Assembly (NCBI RefSeq): GCF_001636055.1
Contig: NZ_CP011789.1
Location: forward strand, 1,426,001-1,490,000
Source: Pseudomonas putida
Lineage (GTDB): Bacteria; Pseudomonadota; Gammaproteobacteria; Pseudomonadales; Pseudomonadaceae
Length of the DNA stretch: 64,000 nt
Reading direction: 5' to 3'
In this document: positions 30,159 to 39,845 of the stretch, one piece after another
Layout of the letters: each line of letters begins with the position of its first letter
How positions within the stretch are numbered: the first letter of the stretch is position 1
Notes under the pieces: generated by a model
What the model saw: the letters and a program-made list of their open reading frames with translations, nothing else
What the model was told of the DNA's origin: nothing
Database searches by the model: none
Position numbers and translations under genes: made by a program

Positions 30159-31664
30159 TCAGGCGTAGTGCTTGGCCGGGCTGTTTTGTGCCAGGTCCAG
30201 GGCCACGTCATTGTCGGCGCTGATCTTGTGGTACAGCGCGGCATCGGTGGCCAGTGTCTTCTCGCGAGCCGGGAAGATCTCCTTGAGCTTGGCAGCCCAG
30301 GCGCCTTTGGCCTGCTCGGGGAAGCAGCGCTCGATCAGCTCGAGCATGATCGAGACCGTCACCGATGCGCCCGGCGAGGCGCCAAGCAGCGCAGCCAGGC
30401 TGCCATCGGCGGCCGAGACCAGCTCGGTGCCGAACTGCAGGATGCCGCCTTTCTTCGGATCCTTCTTGATGATCTGCACGCGCTGACCGGCCACTTCCAG
30501 GCGCCAGTCCTCGGCTTTCGCTTCGGGGTAGAAGCGGCGAAGCGATTCCAGGCGCTGCTCCATCGACTGCATCACTTCGCTGACCAGGTACTTGGTCAGG
30601 TCCATGTTGTCGCGGGCCACCGCCAGCATCGGGCCGATGTTGCCCATGCGCACCGACAGCGGCAGGTCCATGAACGAGCCATGCTTGAGGAACTTGGTGG
30701 TGAAGCCGGCGTAAGGCCCGAACAGCAGGGATTTCTTGCCGTCGACCACGCGCGTGTCGAGGTGTGGCACCGACATTGGCGGGGCACCGACCGCGGCCTG
30801 GCTGTAGACCTTGGCCTGGTGCTGCTTGACGATCTCCGGATTGTCGCAGCGCAGCCACTGGCCGCTGACCGGGAAACCGCCGAACCCCTTGCTCTCCGGG
30901 ATGCCCGACGCTTGCAGCAGCGGCAGCGCCGCGCCACCAGCGCCGAGGAAGACGAAGCGGGCGTCGACTTCACGGCTGTTGCCGCTGTTGACGTCCTTGA
31001 TGCTCACGGTCCAGCCGTCGCCTTTACGGCGCAGGCCGGTGACCTTCTTGCTGTACTTGACCTGGGCATTGGGGCTGTCGCCCAGCAGCTTGAGCAGCTT
31101 GTTGGTCAGGGCGCCGAAGTTGACGTCGGTACCCTTGAGCACGCGGGTGGCCGCGATGTGCTGGTCGGCCGGGCGGCCAGGCATCATCAGCGGCATCCAC
31201 TCGTTCATCAGTGCCTTGTCTTCGGTGTATTCCATCTCGGAGAACGCGTGGTGCTGCTTGAGCAGCTCGAAGCGCTTCTTGAGGAATTGCACGCCCTTGT
31301 CACCTTCGACATAGCTCAGGTGCGGCACGGGATTGATGAAGTCGCGCGGCGAGCCGAAGCCGCCTTTCTTGCTCAGGTAGGCCCAGAACTGGCGGGACAC
31401 CTCGAACTGGGTATTGATGTGCACGGCCTTCTTGATGTCGATGCTGCCATCGGCGGCCTGGGGCGTATAGTTCAGCTCGCACAGGCCGGCGTGGCCGGTC
31501 CCGGCGTTGTTCCAGGGGTTGGAGCTTTCCGCGGCCCCGGAGTCCATCGCCTCGACGACTTCCAGCTTGATCGCAGGGTCCAGCTCCTTGAGCAGTACGG
31601 CCAGGGTGGCACTCATGATGCCCGCGCCTACCAGTACCACATCAACCGATTCGTTCTGCGCCAT
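30159..31664 (-). CDS. mqo: Malate:quinone oxidoreductase
   Basis: Membrane-associated FAD enzyme of the TCA cycle that passes malate electrons to quinone. 501 residues from the ATG at 31662-31664. N-terminal [22 protein letters not shown] and the family stretches [20 protein letters not shown] and [18 protein letters not shown] are clear. An in-frame start 69 bp further up lacks support. Its promoter must lie in the 600-bp spacer upstream. Confidence 0.95.
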   Translation of the reverse strand: MAQNESVDVVLVGAGIMSATLAVLLKELDPAIKLEVVEAMDSGAAESSNPWNNAGTGHAGLCELNYTPQAADGSIDIKKAVHINTQFEVSRQFWAYLSKKGGFGSPRDFINPVPHLSYVEGDKGVQFLKKRFELLKQHHAFSEMEYTEDKALMNEWMPLMMPGRPADQHIAATRVLKGTDVNFGALTNKLLKLLGDSPNAQVKYSKKVTGLRRKGDGWTVSIKDVNSGNSREVDARFVFLGAGGAALPLLQASGIPESKGFGGFPVSGQWLRCDNPEIVKQHQAKVYSQAAVGAPPMSVPHLDTRVVDGKKSLLFGPYAGFTTKFLKHGSFMDLPLSVRMGNIGPMLAVARDNMDLTKYLVSEVMQSMEQRLESLRRFYPEAKAEDWRLEVAGQRVQIIKKDPKKGGILQFGTELVSAADGSLAALLGASPGASVTVSIMLELIERCFPEQAKGAWAAKLKEIFPAREKTLATDAALYHKISADNDVALDLAQNSPAKHYA

Positions 31665-32269
31665 TAACGCGTCTCCACAATCTACAGCACCTAATTGACA
31701 GCATAGGACCCCTGGGTTGGCCAGGATCGCCATGTCCGACTCTTCGCAGTTCTTGCAACTTCCGCGGACACCGCCAATCAGTCTTGGGTGTTCGATAATT
31801 GAACGCCATTTGCCACGGGTGCGGCAATTCGACTTATGGTCAAGTGTTCCGTCGTGCGTTATGGACCGGCCTCAGGCTCCCATCCAGGATGAGCGCTTTT
31901 GCCGTCTGTTCAGGGCTGTTCGAGACGTATCTGCCGCTTTTGCACATGCCAGACTGTTCATTTGCTCGCCACACTCTCGTGAAGTTGTGAAAAACCGTTT
32001 TTTCACGCTCTTTTGGAGTCGTGAACCTCAAAAGTGGACTGCGCGGTGGCAACCCGCAGGTTCATGCGCAGCAGACGGCCAGAGACAGCAGGCACGACAG
32101 CCAATGCAAGACCTGAGTGGAAGGCTCTCTGTGGGCGAAGCGGTGAAGGTGCCGGGGTCAAGCGGCGAGTGCGGGGCCCGATCAGGAGACGTCCTTATAA
32201 TCGGGGGGAGATTATAACGAGGTCGCGGGCAGAAAGGTCGTTCTTCTTGGGTTTTTATTGCAGCGTTTG
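31665..32269. other. 600-bp non-coding spacer upstream of mqo, with two inverted repeats
   Basis: I see no convincing gene here. It should contain the mqo promoter. An imperfect hairpin lies at 31987-32006 (GTGAAAAAC with GTTTTTTCAC), and a perfect 8-bp inverted repeat TTATAATC-N7-GATTATAA at 32195-32217 whose arms each contain a TATAAT on opposite strands; no matching -35 hexamers are evident. A small RNA cannot be excluded. Confidence 0.4.
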
Positions 32270-32503
32270 TCAGGCGGGGAGGATGCGTTGCTGCCAACGG
32301 CGGCTTGCAGGTACGCAAATCCGGGCACTGTTGGGCAGTGGATGGCCCAGCCAGCCCAGGTGCGCTTCGCTGACCTGGACCCAGCCACTGCCGCTCGGTG
32401 CCTGGTGGCACTGCTTGAAGGCCAGGCATTTGCCATCGGCATCCAGGCGGGCGTAGGTGTTGTGGCGCGGGCGTTGGAAGAGCAAGGTCCAGAGCGAGGC
32501 CAT
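32270..32503 (-). CDS. Small conserved hypothetical protein
   Basis: 77 residues starting MASLWTLLFQRP, basic and Cys/His-containing, ending RRWQQRILPA; no signal peptide or membrane span. An AGGA ribosome site precedes the ATG at 32501-32503 on the minus strand. I believe similar short proteins occur in other pseudomonads, but no function is known. An in-frame start 54 bp upstream is possible. Confidence 0.55.
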   Translation of the reverse strand: MASLWTLLFQRPRHNTYARLDADGKCLAFKQCHQAPSGSGWVQVSEAHLGWLGHPLPNSARICVPASRRWQQRILPA

Positions 32504-32647
32504 GGCGGCGAGTCCTGTTTGATCGGGCTGGGGCAAGGATAACGCCGGGGCCATGAAACCATTGTGACAGCAGCTGCGGGCCGATGACTGGCTTGCTTCA
32601 GGCTGGGTATACTGTGTGCCTTTGCCGCTTTTTCTGGAGAAATGCGC

Positions 32648-33232
32648 ATGCTGCAACGTCTGTTGTTCGGTTTGATGGCGGTGGCCACCCTGAGCCTGGT
32701 CGGCTGTGCACACAGCCCGCAGCAACTCAGCCCGCAACCCAAGCTCACCGCTCAGCTCAATCCGGTAGGTCGTGGCCAGCCGGTGGTCGTGCGGGTGGTC
32801 GACGGCCGTGCTTCGCAGTCGCTGGGCACACGGGGTGGCATGTACCCCGAGACCAGCACCATTACCGTCAACGGCAATGACGTGGTGCCCAAGCTGCAGG
32901 CCCAGGCCGAAGCGGCAGTACGCCTGCTCGGCTTCACCCCCACCTCGGGTGCCGGCAGCGCGCCACAGCTGACCGTGACCCTGGCCGAGCTGAAGTACCA
33001 GTCGCCCAAGGACAAGATGTACGTGACCGAGGCCACCATCGGTGCCACCTTCCGTGCCGACGTGTCCAACGCCAACCGTCGCTACAGCGGCCGCTATGGC
33101 GCCTCTCTCGACCAGCGCTTCGGCATGGCGCCGAACCAGGAGACCAACACCAAGCTGGTCAGTGACGTACTCAGCGATGCGCTGACCCGGCTGTTCAAGG
33201 ACCCGACCATCGGTCAGGTGCTGGCTGAATAA
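32648..33232 (+). CDS. YajG-family lipoprotein
   Basis: 194 residues with a lipoprotein signal and lipobox LVGC (Cys about residue 20), followed by the YajG domain (VVRVVDGRASQSLGTRG). GGAG at 32636-32639 is 8 bases from the ATG at 32648 but only 2 from an ATG at 32642, so I prefer 32648. Envelope protein of unknown role; yajG neighbours the permease gene ampG in enterics, but not here. Confidence 0.82.
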   Translation: MLQRLLFGLMAVATLSLVGCAHSPQQLSPQPKLTAQLNPVGRGQPVVVRVVDGRASQSLGTRGGMYPETSTITVNGNDVVPKLQAQAEAAVRLLGFTPTSGAGSAPQLTVTLAELKYQSPKDKMYVTEATIGATFRADVSNANRRYSGRYGASLDQRFGMAPNQETNTKLVSDVLSDALTRLFKDPTIGQVLAE

Positions 33233-33251
33233 GCACTCAGCGTGGATGAAC

Positions 33252-33285
33252 AAAACCCGCTGCCTGGCGACAGGCAGCGGGTTTT
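33252..33285 (+). terminator. Rho-independent terminator after the YajG-family gene
   Basis: 15-bp arms AAAACCCGCTGCCTG and CAGGCAGCGGGTTTT around GCGA, followed by further T's. 19 bp past the stop codon. Confidence 0.9.
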
Positions 33286-33368
33286 TCTTTGGCTGGACCA
33301 GGGCTGAGGCTCGCTCAAACCCTGGTTGGTGCGGCACCTGGGGTCATCTCTCTGTGGGTGCGGGCAGG

Positions 33369-33575
33369 TCAAGCCGCCTCGATTCCAAAGTCCAGCACAC
33401 TCAGCCCGGTGTCTTGATCCACTTCAGGCAGGTCCTGGTGCGCATGACCGCCCAGGGCGCAATACACCAGCCAGCGCTGGTCGTGGACGTTGATCGCGAA
33501 TCCGTCGATCAGTGCCTGCTGCTCGTCGCTCTGCGAGACGAGGTAGAGACGGTCCTGGTTTTCGGCGTGCAGCAT
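33369..33575 (-). CDS. Small conserved acidic protein of unknown function
   Basis: 68 residues beginning MLHAENQDRLYLVSQSDEQQ, acidic overall (VDQDTGLSVLDFG near the end). GGAGC lies 5-6 bases before the ATG at 33573-33575 on the minus strand. The frame continues upstream without a ribosome site. No known domain; conservation among pseudomonads is my recollection, not tested. Confidence 0.6.
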   Translation of the reverse strand: MLHAENQDRLYLVSQSDEQQALIDGFAINVHDQRWLVYCALGGHAHQDLPEVDQDTGLSVLDFGIEAA

Positions 33576-33732
33576 GACAAGCTCCGGTCTGGAAAGGCCG
33601 ACAGGGTGGCCTGTCTGGATGACGAGCGTGTGACAGATGAAATTTAGTGACACTTGGTCGCAAAAAACGGGAGGTTGGGTGGAGCTTGGGTAGAATGCCG
33701 GGCTTTGCTTATCGTCGTTTCGAGGTTGCGCG

Positions 33733-33993
33733 ATGTCCCTGCAAGTCCTCTGGGGGTTCCTGGCCGCCCATCCCGCCAAGCTGATCAATGTCCTGGCGCT
33801 GTTCATCACCTGCCCCGGCGGCCTGCTGCTGCACAGTGCGCGGCGTCGCCAGAGCGATGTGCGTGAAAGCCTGGCTGCCGAGGAAGGGCTGGTCGATGCG
33901 TTCGACCTGCGTGTACCGCGCTACTACTACATCCTGGGCTTCTCGTGCCTGGCGATGGCGCTGCTGTTGTCCTGGTTCAGCACCTGGATCTGA
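33733..33993 (+). CDS. Small membrane protein with two hydrophobic segments
   Basis: 86 residues: one membrane segment near the N-terminus (INVLALFITCPGGLLLH), a charged middle (RRRQSDVRESLAAEEG), and a second at the C-terminus (YYYILGFSCLAMALLLSWF). GAGG at 33721-33724 precedes the ATG at 33733. No family assigned. Confidence 0.65.
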   Translation: MSLQVLWGFLAAHPAKLINVLALFITCPGGLLLHSARRRQSDVRESLAAEEGLVDAFDLRVPRYYYILGFSCLAMALLLSWFSTWI

Positions 33994-34078
33994 ACAGCTT
34001 TTCTGCGGCACAAGGCCGCTCCTGCAGGGATGGCGCCGTTCATGAGCGCGGCGGTGTTCCTGCGGGAGCGGCTTCGTC

Positions 34079-35245
34079 TCAAACCACCTCGGCCTGGCGC
34101 TTGACCTGGTACTGATTGCGCACCGGGGTCGCATACTGCTGCACCAGGTATGGCCGGTGCTCCGCAGGGCAGGCCTCCAGGCGACGCTGCCACTCCTCCT
34201 TGGCCCGTGCCAGCTCCTCGGCCGCAAACACCTTCTCTGCGGCGGGTACTTCCAGCGCCGCGTCCTGCCCGTCCCACATCGTATAGGCCAGGTAGTGGAC
34301 CGGGAACAGCCGGTAGCCGCCGAGAATCTGCCGGTCGATGGCCAGGGCCAGTTGCTTGGTGTCCTCGTGGTACTCGGTCACCGGCGGGGCGAAGTTGATG
34401 TGCACCCGGCCTTTGTAGCCGGTGATGCCCTGGGCGATGCTGTTGTCGTCTTCACCAGGCACTTTCTTGTAGGTGCCAGTAGTGGCGCGGATATACAGCT
34501 CGCGCGCCTTGGCCTGGTCGCAGGGGTCGTATTCGTAGCTGATCGACACCGGGATCAGGTTCAGGCTCTGGATCACTGCGCCGAACGGCTCGTCCTTGCG
34601 GCTCATGTGGAACATCTTGAGGATCGCCGAATCGGTGCGATCGTCACCATCCTTGGCGCGGCCTTCGGCCTGGGCAATCCAGATCGAGGCGCTGTCGTTG
34701 CGGATCGAATGGTTGATGTAGGCCGACAGCAGTTGGTAAGCCGCGAGCTTCTCGCGTCGACCACTGATCGAGCGGTGCACGATGAAGCTCTTGTTCAGAC
34801 GCATCATGTCGCTGACGAACGGCTTTTGCAGCAGGTTGTCGCCGATGGCGATGCGTGGCGTCGGCAGGCCGGCGTGATAGACCGCATAGTTGACGAATGC
34901 CGGGTCCATGACGATGTCGCGGTGATTGGCCAGGAACAGGTAGGCACTGCCCGACTTGAGCTGCTCGACGCCGGTGTAGGTGACCCCGTCGGTGGCTCGG
35001 TCGATGGTGCGGTCGACGTAGTATTCGACCTTGTCCTGCAGGGTCGAGACGCTGGTCACGCCAGCGAACTCCTTGCGCAGGCGCCGGGCGATCAGCGGCT
35101 TGAGCAGCCAGCCGAAGGCGCCCGCGATACGCGGGAAACGGAAGTGGGTGAGGATATCGAGGAATGCCGGGTCGCTGAGCAGGCGTGCCAGCACGGCAGG
35201 CACTTCAGCGTCGTCGTAAGGTCGGATGGCATCGAATTCGCCCAT
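34079..35245 (-). CDS. PlsC-type 1-acyl-sn-glycerol-3-phosphate acyltransferase family protein
   Basis: 388 residues with the acyltransferase HxxxxD box in FLANHRDIVMDPAF (about residue 100) and a downstream EGRAKDGDDRTD region typical of the family. Longer than housekeeping PlsC (~250 aa), with a helical N-terminal part and a C-terminal extension. Likely an inner-membrane-associated phospholipid or ornithine/other lipid acyltransferase. Two adjacent ATGs (35248 and 35245) are possible; the second has better spacing from AAGAGAG. Confidence 0.8.
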   Translation of the reverse strand: MGEFDAIRPYDDAEVPAVLARLLSDPAFLDILTHFRFPRIAGAFGWLLKPLIARRLRKEFAGVTSVSTLQDKVEYYVDRTIDRATDGVTYTGVEQLKSGSAYLFLANHRDIVMDPAFVNYAVYHAGLPTPRIAIGDNLLQKPFVSDMMRLNKSFIVHRSISGRREKLAAYQLLSAYINHSIRNDSASIWIAQAEGRAKDGDDRTDSAILKMFHMSRKDEPFGAVIQSLNLIPVSISYEYDPCDQAKARELYIRATTGTYKKVPGEDDNSIAQGITGYKGRVHINFAPPVTEYHEDTKQLALAIDRQILGGYRLFPVHYLAYTMWDGQDAALEVPAAEKVFAAEELARAKEEWQRRLEACPAEHRPYLVQQYATPVRNQYQVKRQAEVV

Positions 35246-35372
35246 CATGCTCTCTTGTTGGAAACGGCTAGAGTAATAAAGTAGGGGCGGGGCCGAAAAA
35301 AACGGCTCGGACACACACGGACCCCGTAAACAGACCGGCAATTATACGCATAAGTCACTGCGCAGGCCCCCG

Positions 35373-35558
35373 ATGCTCGAAATCGACTTTTATGACTGCC
35401 CTTATTGCGGTGAGCGTGTGGAAACCACGGTCGATATTTCCGGTGGCGACCAGCACTACACCGAGGACTGCCAGGTGTGCTGCCGGCCCATCGTGTTCAT
35501 CCTGCAGGTGCATGGTGACGAATGGATGCTCGAAGTACGCCGCGAGGACGATGCCTGA
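35373..35558 (+). CDS. CPXCG-motif cysteine-rich small protein
   Basis: 61 residues with two cysteine pairs, CPYCG near the N-terminus and CQVCC in the middle, consistent with a zinc ribbon. Its TGA overlaps the ATG of the DUF2007 gene by one base, so they are coupled. Function unknown. Confidence 0.82.
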   Translation: MLEIDFYDCPYCGERVETTVDISGGDQHYTEDCQVCCRPIVFILQVHGDEWMLEVRREDDA

Positions 35559-35818
35559 TGCGCCGGATCTACGAACCGGAGAGCCTGCTGGAGGCGCAGA
35601 TGCTGGTAGGCATGCTGGCCAGCGAAGGCGTCCAGGTGCACCTGATCGGCGGCGATCTGGTCGGCGCCATGGGCGATCTGCCGATGCAGGGCTTGCTGGC
35701 CCTGGCGGTTGCCGATGAACAGGCCGGGTACGCACGGCAGCTGATCGATGAGTACAATGCCGCCCAGCCCCTTGCCGGGGACGAGCCGGAGAGTATCCCC
35801 GGTACCCTGATCTGCTAG
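35558..35818 (+). CDS. DUF2007 domain protein
   Basis: 86 residues with the DUF2007/PII-like signal-transducer fold pattern (MRRIYEPESLLEAQMLVGMLASEGVQ...LVGAMGDLP...LAVADEQAGYARQLIDEY). Translationally coupled to the CPXCG gene. Role unknown; members are thought to be small regulatory or binding proteins. Confidence 0.82.
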   Translation: MRRIYEPESLLEAQMLVGMLASEGVQVHLIGGDLVGAMGDLPMQGLLALAVADEQAGYARQLIDEYNAAQPLAGDEPESIPGTLIC

Positions 35819-35830
35819 GTTTGCTGTCTT

Positions 35831-36451
35831 ATGTGTGGACGTTACGCCCTCTTTCGCTGGTCCCAGGCTTTTGCCGCCCTGCCCGGATTTCCCGCCGACC
35901 AGCAGGCCCAATGGAACATCTCGCCTGGGGCGTCGGTGCTGATTCAACGCCGGCTCGACGGCCAGTTGCAACTGGCCAGGGCTCGCTGGGGCCTGACCCC
36001 GGCCTGGCTCACCGACCTGTCCCGCACCCCCGCCCATGCCCGCGCCGAGACCCTCGCCGAGCAGCCGATGTTTCGCGAAGCATTTCGCCAGCGCCGTTGC
36101 CTGATGCCGGCCAACGGCTTCTACGAGTGGCGCGGCACGGCGCGCAAGCGCCCGTACTGGGTCACGCCGGGGGAGGGCGCATCGCTGTTCTATGCCGCGG
36201 TGTGGGAGGCGTATCCGGTGCAGGAGCAGGTCTGGCTCAGTTGTGCGGTGGTCACTCAGGCGGCGATGAACCAGCGTCGGCCATTGATTCTCGATGAGGC
36301 CGGGCAGGCCGCCTGGCTGGATCCCGACACACCGCTGGCGCGCCTGCACGAGCTGCTGGCCAGCCCTCCCGCGGCGTTGCGCGAGCGGGCGCTGGCGCAT
36401 CTGGTCAATGATCCGAAGCTCGATGGACCGGAGTGCCTGACTCCGGCTTGA
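35831..36451 (+). CDS. SRAP (HMCES/YedK) family protein with His-to-Asn change at the active site
   Basis: 206 residues. Cys2 (MCGRYALF), the nucleophile that forms a thiazolidine cross-link with abasic DNA, is present, as are Asn in WNISPG and the Glu of FYEWRG. But in the usual HxRMP motif the sequence reads AMNQRRPLIL, so the conserved His is Asn. Members shield abasic sites in single-stranded DNA; without the His, cross-link reversal or protease activity may be changed. 12 bp after the DUF2007 gene. Confidence 0.85.
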   Translation: MCGRYALFRWSQAFAALPGFPADQQAQWNISPGASVLIQRRLDGQLQLARARWGLTPAWLTDLSRTPAHARAETLAEQPMFREAFRQRRCLMPANGFYEWRGTARKRPYWVTPGEGASLFYAAVWEAYPVQEQVWLSCAVVTQAAMNQRRPLILDEAGQAAWLDPDTPLARLHELLASPPAALRERALAHLVNDPKLDGPECLTPA

Positions 36452-36466
36452 GATTTATGGCGAGCA

Positions 36467-36513
36467 TTTCGCGGGCAAGCCCACTCCTCACAGAGATGGG
36501 CTTGCCCGCGAAA
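36467..36513. repeat. REP-type palindrome
   Basis: 17-bp perfect arms TTTCGCGGGCAAGCCCA and TGGGCTTGCCCGCGAAA around a 13-base loop, between the SRAP gene and the converging chemoreceptor gene. Typical of P. putida-group REP elements; could also end transcripts. Confidence 0.85.
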
Positions 36514-36533
36514 AGAGCGACTCGGTATTTGAA

Positions 36534-38639
36534 TCAAACCCTGAACTGATTGATCAACCGCCGCTGCTGCTCGGCCAGCTTGGTCAGCTCGGCACTGGCC
36601 TGGCTCGATTCGTCAGCCCCGCCGGCCACTTCGCCGGCCACCTGGCCGATGTTGATGACGTTGCGGTTGATGTCCTCTGCCACCGCGCTCTGCTGTTCGG
36701 CGGCGCTGGCGATCTGGGTGTTCATGTCGTTGATCACCGACACGGCCTCGGTGATGCTCTCCAGCGCTTCGGCAGCACGGCTGGCCTGCTGCACGCTGTC
36801 GTCGGTCTTGCCCTGGCTGTCTTCCATCACCTTGACCACATCGCGGGTGCCCTGCTGCAACTGCTGGATCATCTGCTGGATTTCCTGGGTGGCCTGCTGG
36901 GTCTTCTGCGCCAGGTTGCGCACCTCGTCGGCGACCACGGCGAAGCCGCGGCCTTGCTCTCCGGCGCGGGCCGCCTCGATGGCAGCGTTGAGCGCCAGCA
37001 GGTTGGTCTGTTCGGCAATGGCGCGGATGGTCACCAGGATGGCATTGATGTTCTCGCTGTCGCGGGCCAGGGTCTGCACCACGGTCACTGCACGGCCGAT
37101 CTCGCTGGCCAGGACACTGATCGAATGTGAGGTGTCCCGCACGATCTGCATGCCCTGGTTGGCAGCCTGGTCGGCATTGCTGGCGGCATGCGCGGCGTGG
37201 GTGGCATTGCGTGCCACGTCCTGGGCGGTGGCGGTCATCTCCTGCACGGCGGTGGCTACCTGGTCGATCTCGGCCATCTGCTTGTGCACGCCCTGGTTGG
37301 TGCGGATGGCGATGTCGGCGGTGTGCTCCGAGGAATCGCTGACTTTCTGCACCGAGGTCACCACCTGGCTGATCATCGCCTGCAGCTTGGCCAGGAAGGT
37401 GTTGAAGCCTTTGGCGATGGCGCCCAGCTCGTCGGCGCGATCACTCTGCAGGCGGCGGGTGAGGTCGCCTTCGCCCTGGGCGATGTCGTCGAGCATCGCC
37501 ACCATCTGTTTCAGCGGACGGGCAATGCCATGGGCCAGCAGCCAGATCACCAGCAGGCCGAGGGCGGCGATGCCCAGGCCGACCAGGGTCATGCCGGCGA
37601 TGTCGGTACGGCGCTGCTCGCCGAGGTCTTTCTGTAGCTGGTTGACGTCGGCCATGACCGTGCTCAGCGGCATTTCCAGCAGCAGGACCCAGCGCGCGTC
37701 GGTGTTGGCGACCTTGAACGGCAGGAACAGCTCGATACGGTCCTTCGCGGTGTCGACTTTATATTGCAGGTCTTCGCCGCTGATACTGGCCAGGGTTGCT
37801 GCTTCGGCCGGGTCCAGCACGTCGCTGGCCTTCTCGCCGAACTTGGAGGCGTCCTTGGTATAGGCGACCAGACGACCGTTGCTCGACACCAGTGCCAGTT
37901 CGCCGGCGCCGTTGTACAGCTGGCGGTCGGCGGCGTTGAGCAGGTCCTGGATGAAGTTCACCGACAGGTCGGCCCCGGCGATGCCCTGGAACTGACCGTT
38001 GACCATGATCGGCTCGACGAACGAAGCGAGCATCACCATCTTGTCGCCAACCTTGTAGGGCGCCGGGTCGATCACGCAGGCCTTCTTGGTTTCCTTCGGG
38101 CAAAGGTAATACTCACTGGCGCGTACCCCGGTCGACAGCACGGTGTGGTCGTTCACGTCCACCAGGCGGTCCTGGCCGAGACTGCCATCGGCGTTGCGGA
38201 ACCACCAGGGCAGGTAGCGTTCGCCATTGATGTCGGCGTGATCCAGTGCGTTCGGTTCCCAGCCCAGATACGCCCCGAGCACCGTCGGGTTGACCTCCAC
38301 GGTGCGCTTGAGCAGGTTGTTCAGGTAGGCGCGGTCGATCTGCATCAGCGGTTTGCCGTCGGCGTCCTGCATGCCGAGCATGGCGTTGACCGTGGCCAGG
38401 CTGCGGCTGATCAGCAGCGGCGCTTCCAGGCCGCGCTGGATCTCGCTCACCTGGGTGCGGGCCAAGGCCGACAGGCGCTGTTCGATCACGCTTTCGAACT
38501 GCTGCTGGGTGCGCTGCTGTACCAGGTCCTGGGTGCGGGCCCCGGAGTACACGGCGTACAGCACCAGCGCCGCGACAATGCTCAATACAATGGCACCGGC
38601 CAGGGCCGCCACGGAAAACTGGATCGACTTGAACTTCAT
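36534..38639 (-). CDS. Methyl-accepting chemotaxis protein with a large periplasmic sensor (dCache type)
   Basis: 701 residues: N-terminal membrane segment (about 12-32), a ~300-residue periplasmic dCache-like ligand domain, second membrane segment (about 360-380), HAMP, and the signalling hairpin with the conserved tip region ([36 protein letters not shown]). Two Cys in the sensor ([13 protein letters not shown]) might form a disulfide. Ligand unknown. A PA4633-like receptor by position beside an M48 peptidase. Driven by a sigma-28-type promoter (38678-38705). Confidence 0.93.
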   Translation of the reverse strand: MKFKSIQFSVAALAGAIVLSIVAALVLYAVYSGARTQDLVQQRTQQQFESVIEQRLSALARTQVSEIQRGLEAPLLISRSLATVNAMLGMQDADGKPLMQIDRAYLNNLLKRTVEVNPTVLGAYLGWEPNALDHADINGERYLPWWFRNADGSLGQDRLVDVNDHTVLSTGVRASEYYLCPKETKKACVIDPAPYKVGDKMVMLASFVEPIMVNGQFQGIAGADLSVNFIQDLLNAADRQLYNGAGELALVSSNGRLVAYTKDASKFGEKASDVLDPAEAATLASISGEDLQYKVDTAKDRIELFLPFKVANTDARWVLLLEMPLSTVMADVNQLQKDLGEQRRTDIAGMTLVGLGIAALGLLVIWLLAHGIARPLKQMVAMLDDIAQGEGDLTRRLQSDRADELGAIAKGFNTFLAKLQAMISQVVTSVQKVSDSSEHTADIAIRTNQGVHKQMAEIDQVATAVQEMTATAQDVARNATHAAHAASNADQAANQGMQIVRDTSHSISVLASEIGRAVTVVQTLARDSENINAILVTIRAIAEQTNLLALNAAIEAARAGEQGRGFAVVADEVRNLAQKTQQATQEIQQMIQQLQQGTRDVVKVMEDSQGKTDDSVQQASRAAEALESITEAVSVINDMNTQIASAAEQQSAVAEDINRNVINIGQVAGEVAGGADESSQASAELTKLAEQQRRLINQFRV

Positions 38640-38677
38640 TACTGGAAAGCTCCACGCAAGGAGGTCGTTTTCTTTTG

Positions 38678-38705
38678 TTATCGGCGTGGTCGAGTGAAAG
38701 CATGA
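38678..38705 (-). promoter_or_regulatory. Sigma-28 (FliA)-type promoter for the chemoreceptor
   Basis: On the minus strand: TCATG, 15 bases, then GCCGATAA, a full match to the FliA -10 and one mismatch from the pseudomonad TCAAG -35. It lies 39 bp upstream of the chemoreceptor start and fits co-regulation with motility genes. Confidence 0.7.
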
Positions 38706-38794
38706 GGGGAGGATGAGAGAAATCTTCCCTGCGGCTCTGGCAGGGTCAGGCGAGTGAGCCTAGGATACGCGGCATGTAAAAAGGGAGTGTTTTC

Positions 38795-39610
38795 ATGCGT
38801 AAGTCTTTCGTGATCAGCCTGTTGAGCGCCAGCGTTCTGCTGGGTGGTTGCCAGGCGGTCAATACCACCAGCGGCGGAGCGGTTGGCGTCGAGCGCAAGC
38901 AGTACATGTTCAGCATGCTGTCGACCGATGAGGTCAACCAGATGTATGCGCAGTCGTACCAGCAGACCCTCGGTGAAGCGTCGAGCAAGGGCGTGCTGGA
39001 CAAGAGCAGTGCCGATGCCAAGCGTGTGCAGGTCATCGCCGACCGCCTGATTGCCCAGGCCCCGCAATTCCGGCCGGATGCCGCGCAATGGAAGTGGGAG
39101 GTCAACGTGATCAAGAGCGATGAGCTCAACGCCAACTGCGGCCCGGGCGGCAAGATCATCGTCTACACCGGGCTGATCGATCAGCTCAAGCTCACCGACG
39201 CTGAGCTGGCTGCGGTCATGGGCCATGAGATCGCCCACGCCCTGCGTGAGCATGGTCGCGAGGCGATGTCCAAGGCCTACGGTATCGAGATGGCGCGCCA
39301 GGGCGCCGGTGCGATCTTCGGCCTTGGCCAGGACAGCATGGCGCTGGCCGACACCGTGGTGAACTACTCCATGACCCTGCCCAATAGCCGGGCCAACGAG
39401 AACGAGGCCGACCTGATCGGCCTGGAACTGTCGGCACGGGCCGGTTACGACCCGAATGCGGCGATCACCCTGTGGAACAAGATGAGCAAGGCGTCCGAAG
39501 GCGCACCGCCTGAGTTCATGAGCACTCACCCGGCTTCGGCCAGCCGCATCGCGTCGCTGCAGGCCGCGATTCCGAAGGTGATGCCGCTGTACCAGGCGGC
39601 GAAGAAGTAA
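38795..39610 (+). CDS. M48-family metalloprotease lipoprotein (LoiP/YcaL-like)
   Basis: 271 residues with a lipoprotein signal and lipobox LLGGC (Cys about residue 15), then the zinc protease domain: HEIAH (within MGHEIAHALREHGRE) and the third ligand Glu in ENEADLIGLELSA. Periplasm-facing outer-membrane quality-control protease by family. Divergent from the chemoreceptor gene. Confidence 0.9.
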   Translation: MRKSFVISLLSASVLLGGCQAVNTTSGGAVGVERKQYMFSMLSTDEVNQMYAQSYQQTLGEASSKGVLDKSSADAKRVQVIADRLIAQAPQFRPDAAQWKWEVNVIKSDELNANCGPGGKIIVYTGLIDQLKLTDAELAAVMGHEIAHALREHGREAMSKAYGIEMARQGAGAIFGLGQDSMALADTVVNYSMTLPNSRANENEADLIGLELSARAGYDPNAAITLWNKMSKASEGAPPEFMSTHPASASRIASLQAAIPKVMPLYQAAKK

Positions 39611-39667
39611 CGCGCTCTGCGCTGTGGGGTAGTTGTCTGGTTCAACTATCCCGCGGCTGGAGCAATT

Positions 39668-39775
39668 CCTGTGGGAGCGGGCTGGTCCCGCGATCACCGG
39701 CAAAGCCGGTGCCAGGTGCTGCGGTGTCTGGCACCGGCTTTGCCGGTGATCGCGGGACGAGCCCGCTCCCACAGG
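39668..39775. repeat. Large BIME-like inverted repeat (48-bp arms)
   Basis: Arms 39668-39715 and 39728-39775 are complementary over 48 bp with one mismatch, around a 12-bp spacer. Each arm contains the P. putida-type units CCTGTGGGAGCGGGCT and ATCACCGGCAAAGCCGGTG. It sits between the converging M48 peptidase and GDT1-family genes; the transcript would fold into a very long hairpin. Confidence 0.9.
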
Positions 39776-39845
39776 CCGATTTGTTCCCAGGAACCGGTTT
39801 GCTTCCAAAGGCCGGTCGGCTTCCACGGTTCCTGTCCTGAAGGCC

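Noticed and set aside
30096..31667. A 523-codon plus-strand frame opposite mqo
   Set aside because: Shadow of mqo; no ribosome site or domain.
34000..34080. REP-like stretch between the small membrane gene and the acyltransferase gene
   Set aside because: GC-rich with some REP-like words (GGGAGCGGC) but no clean inverted repeat.
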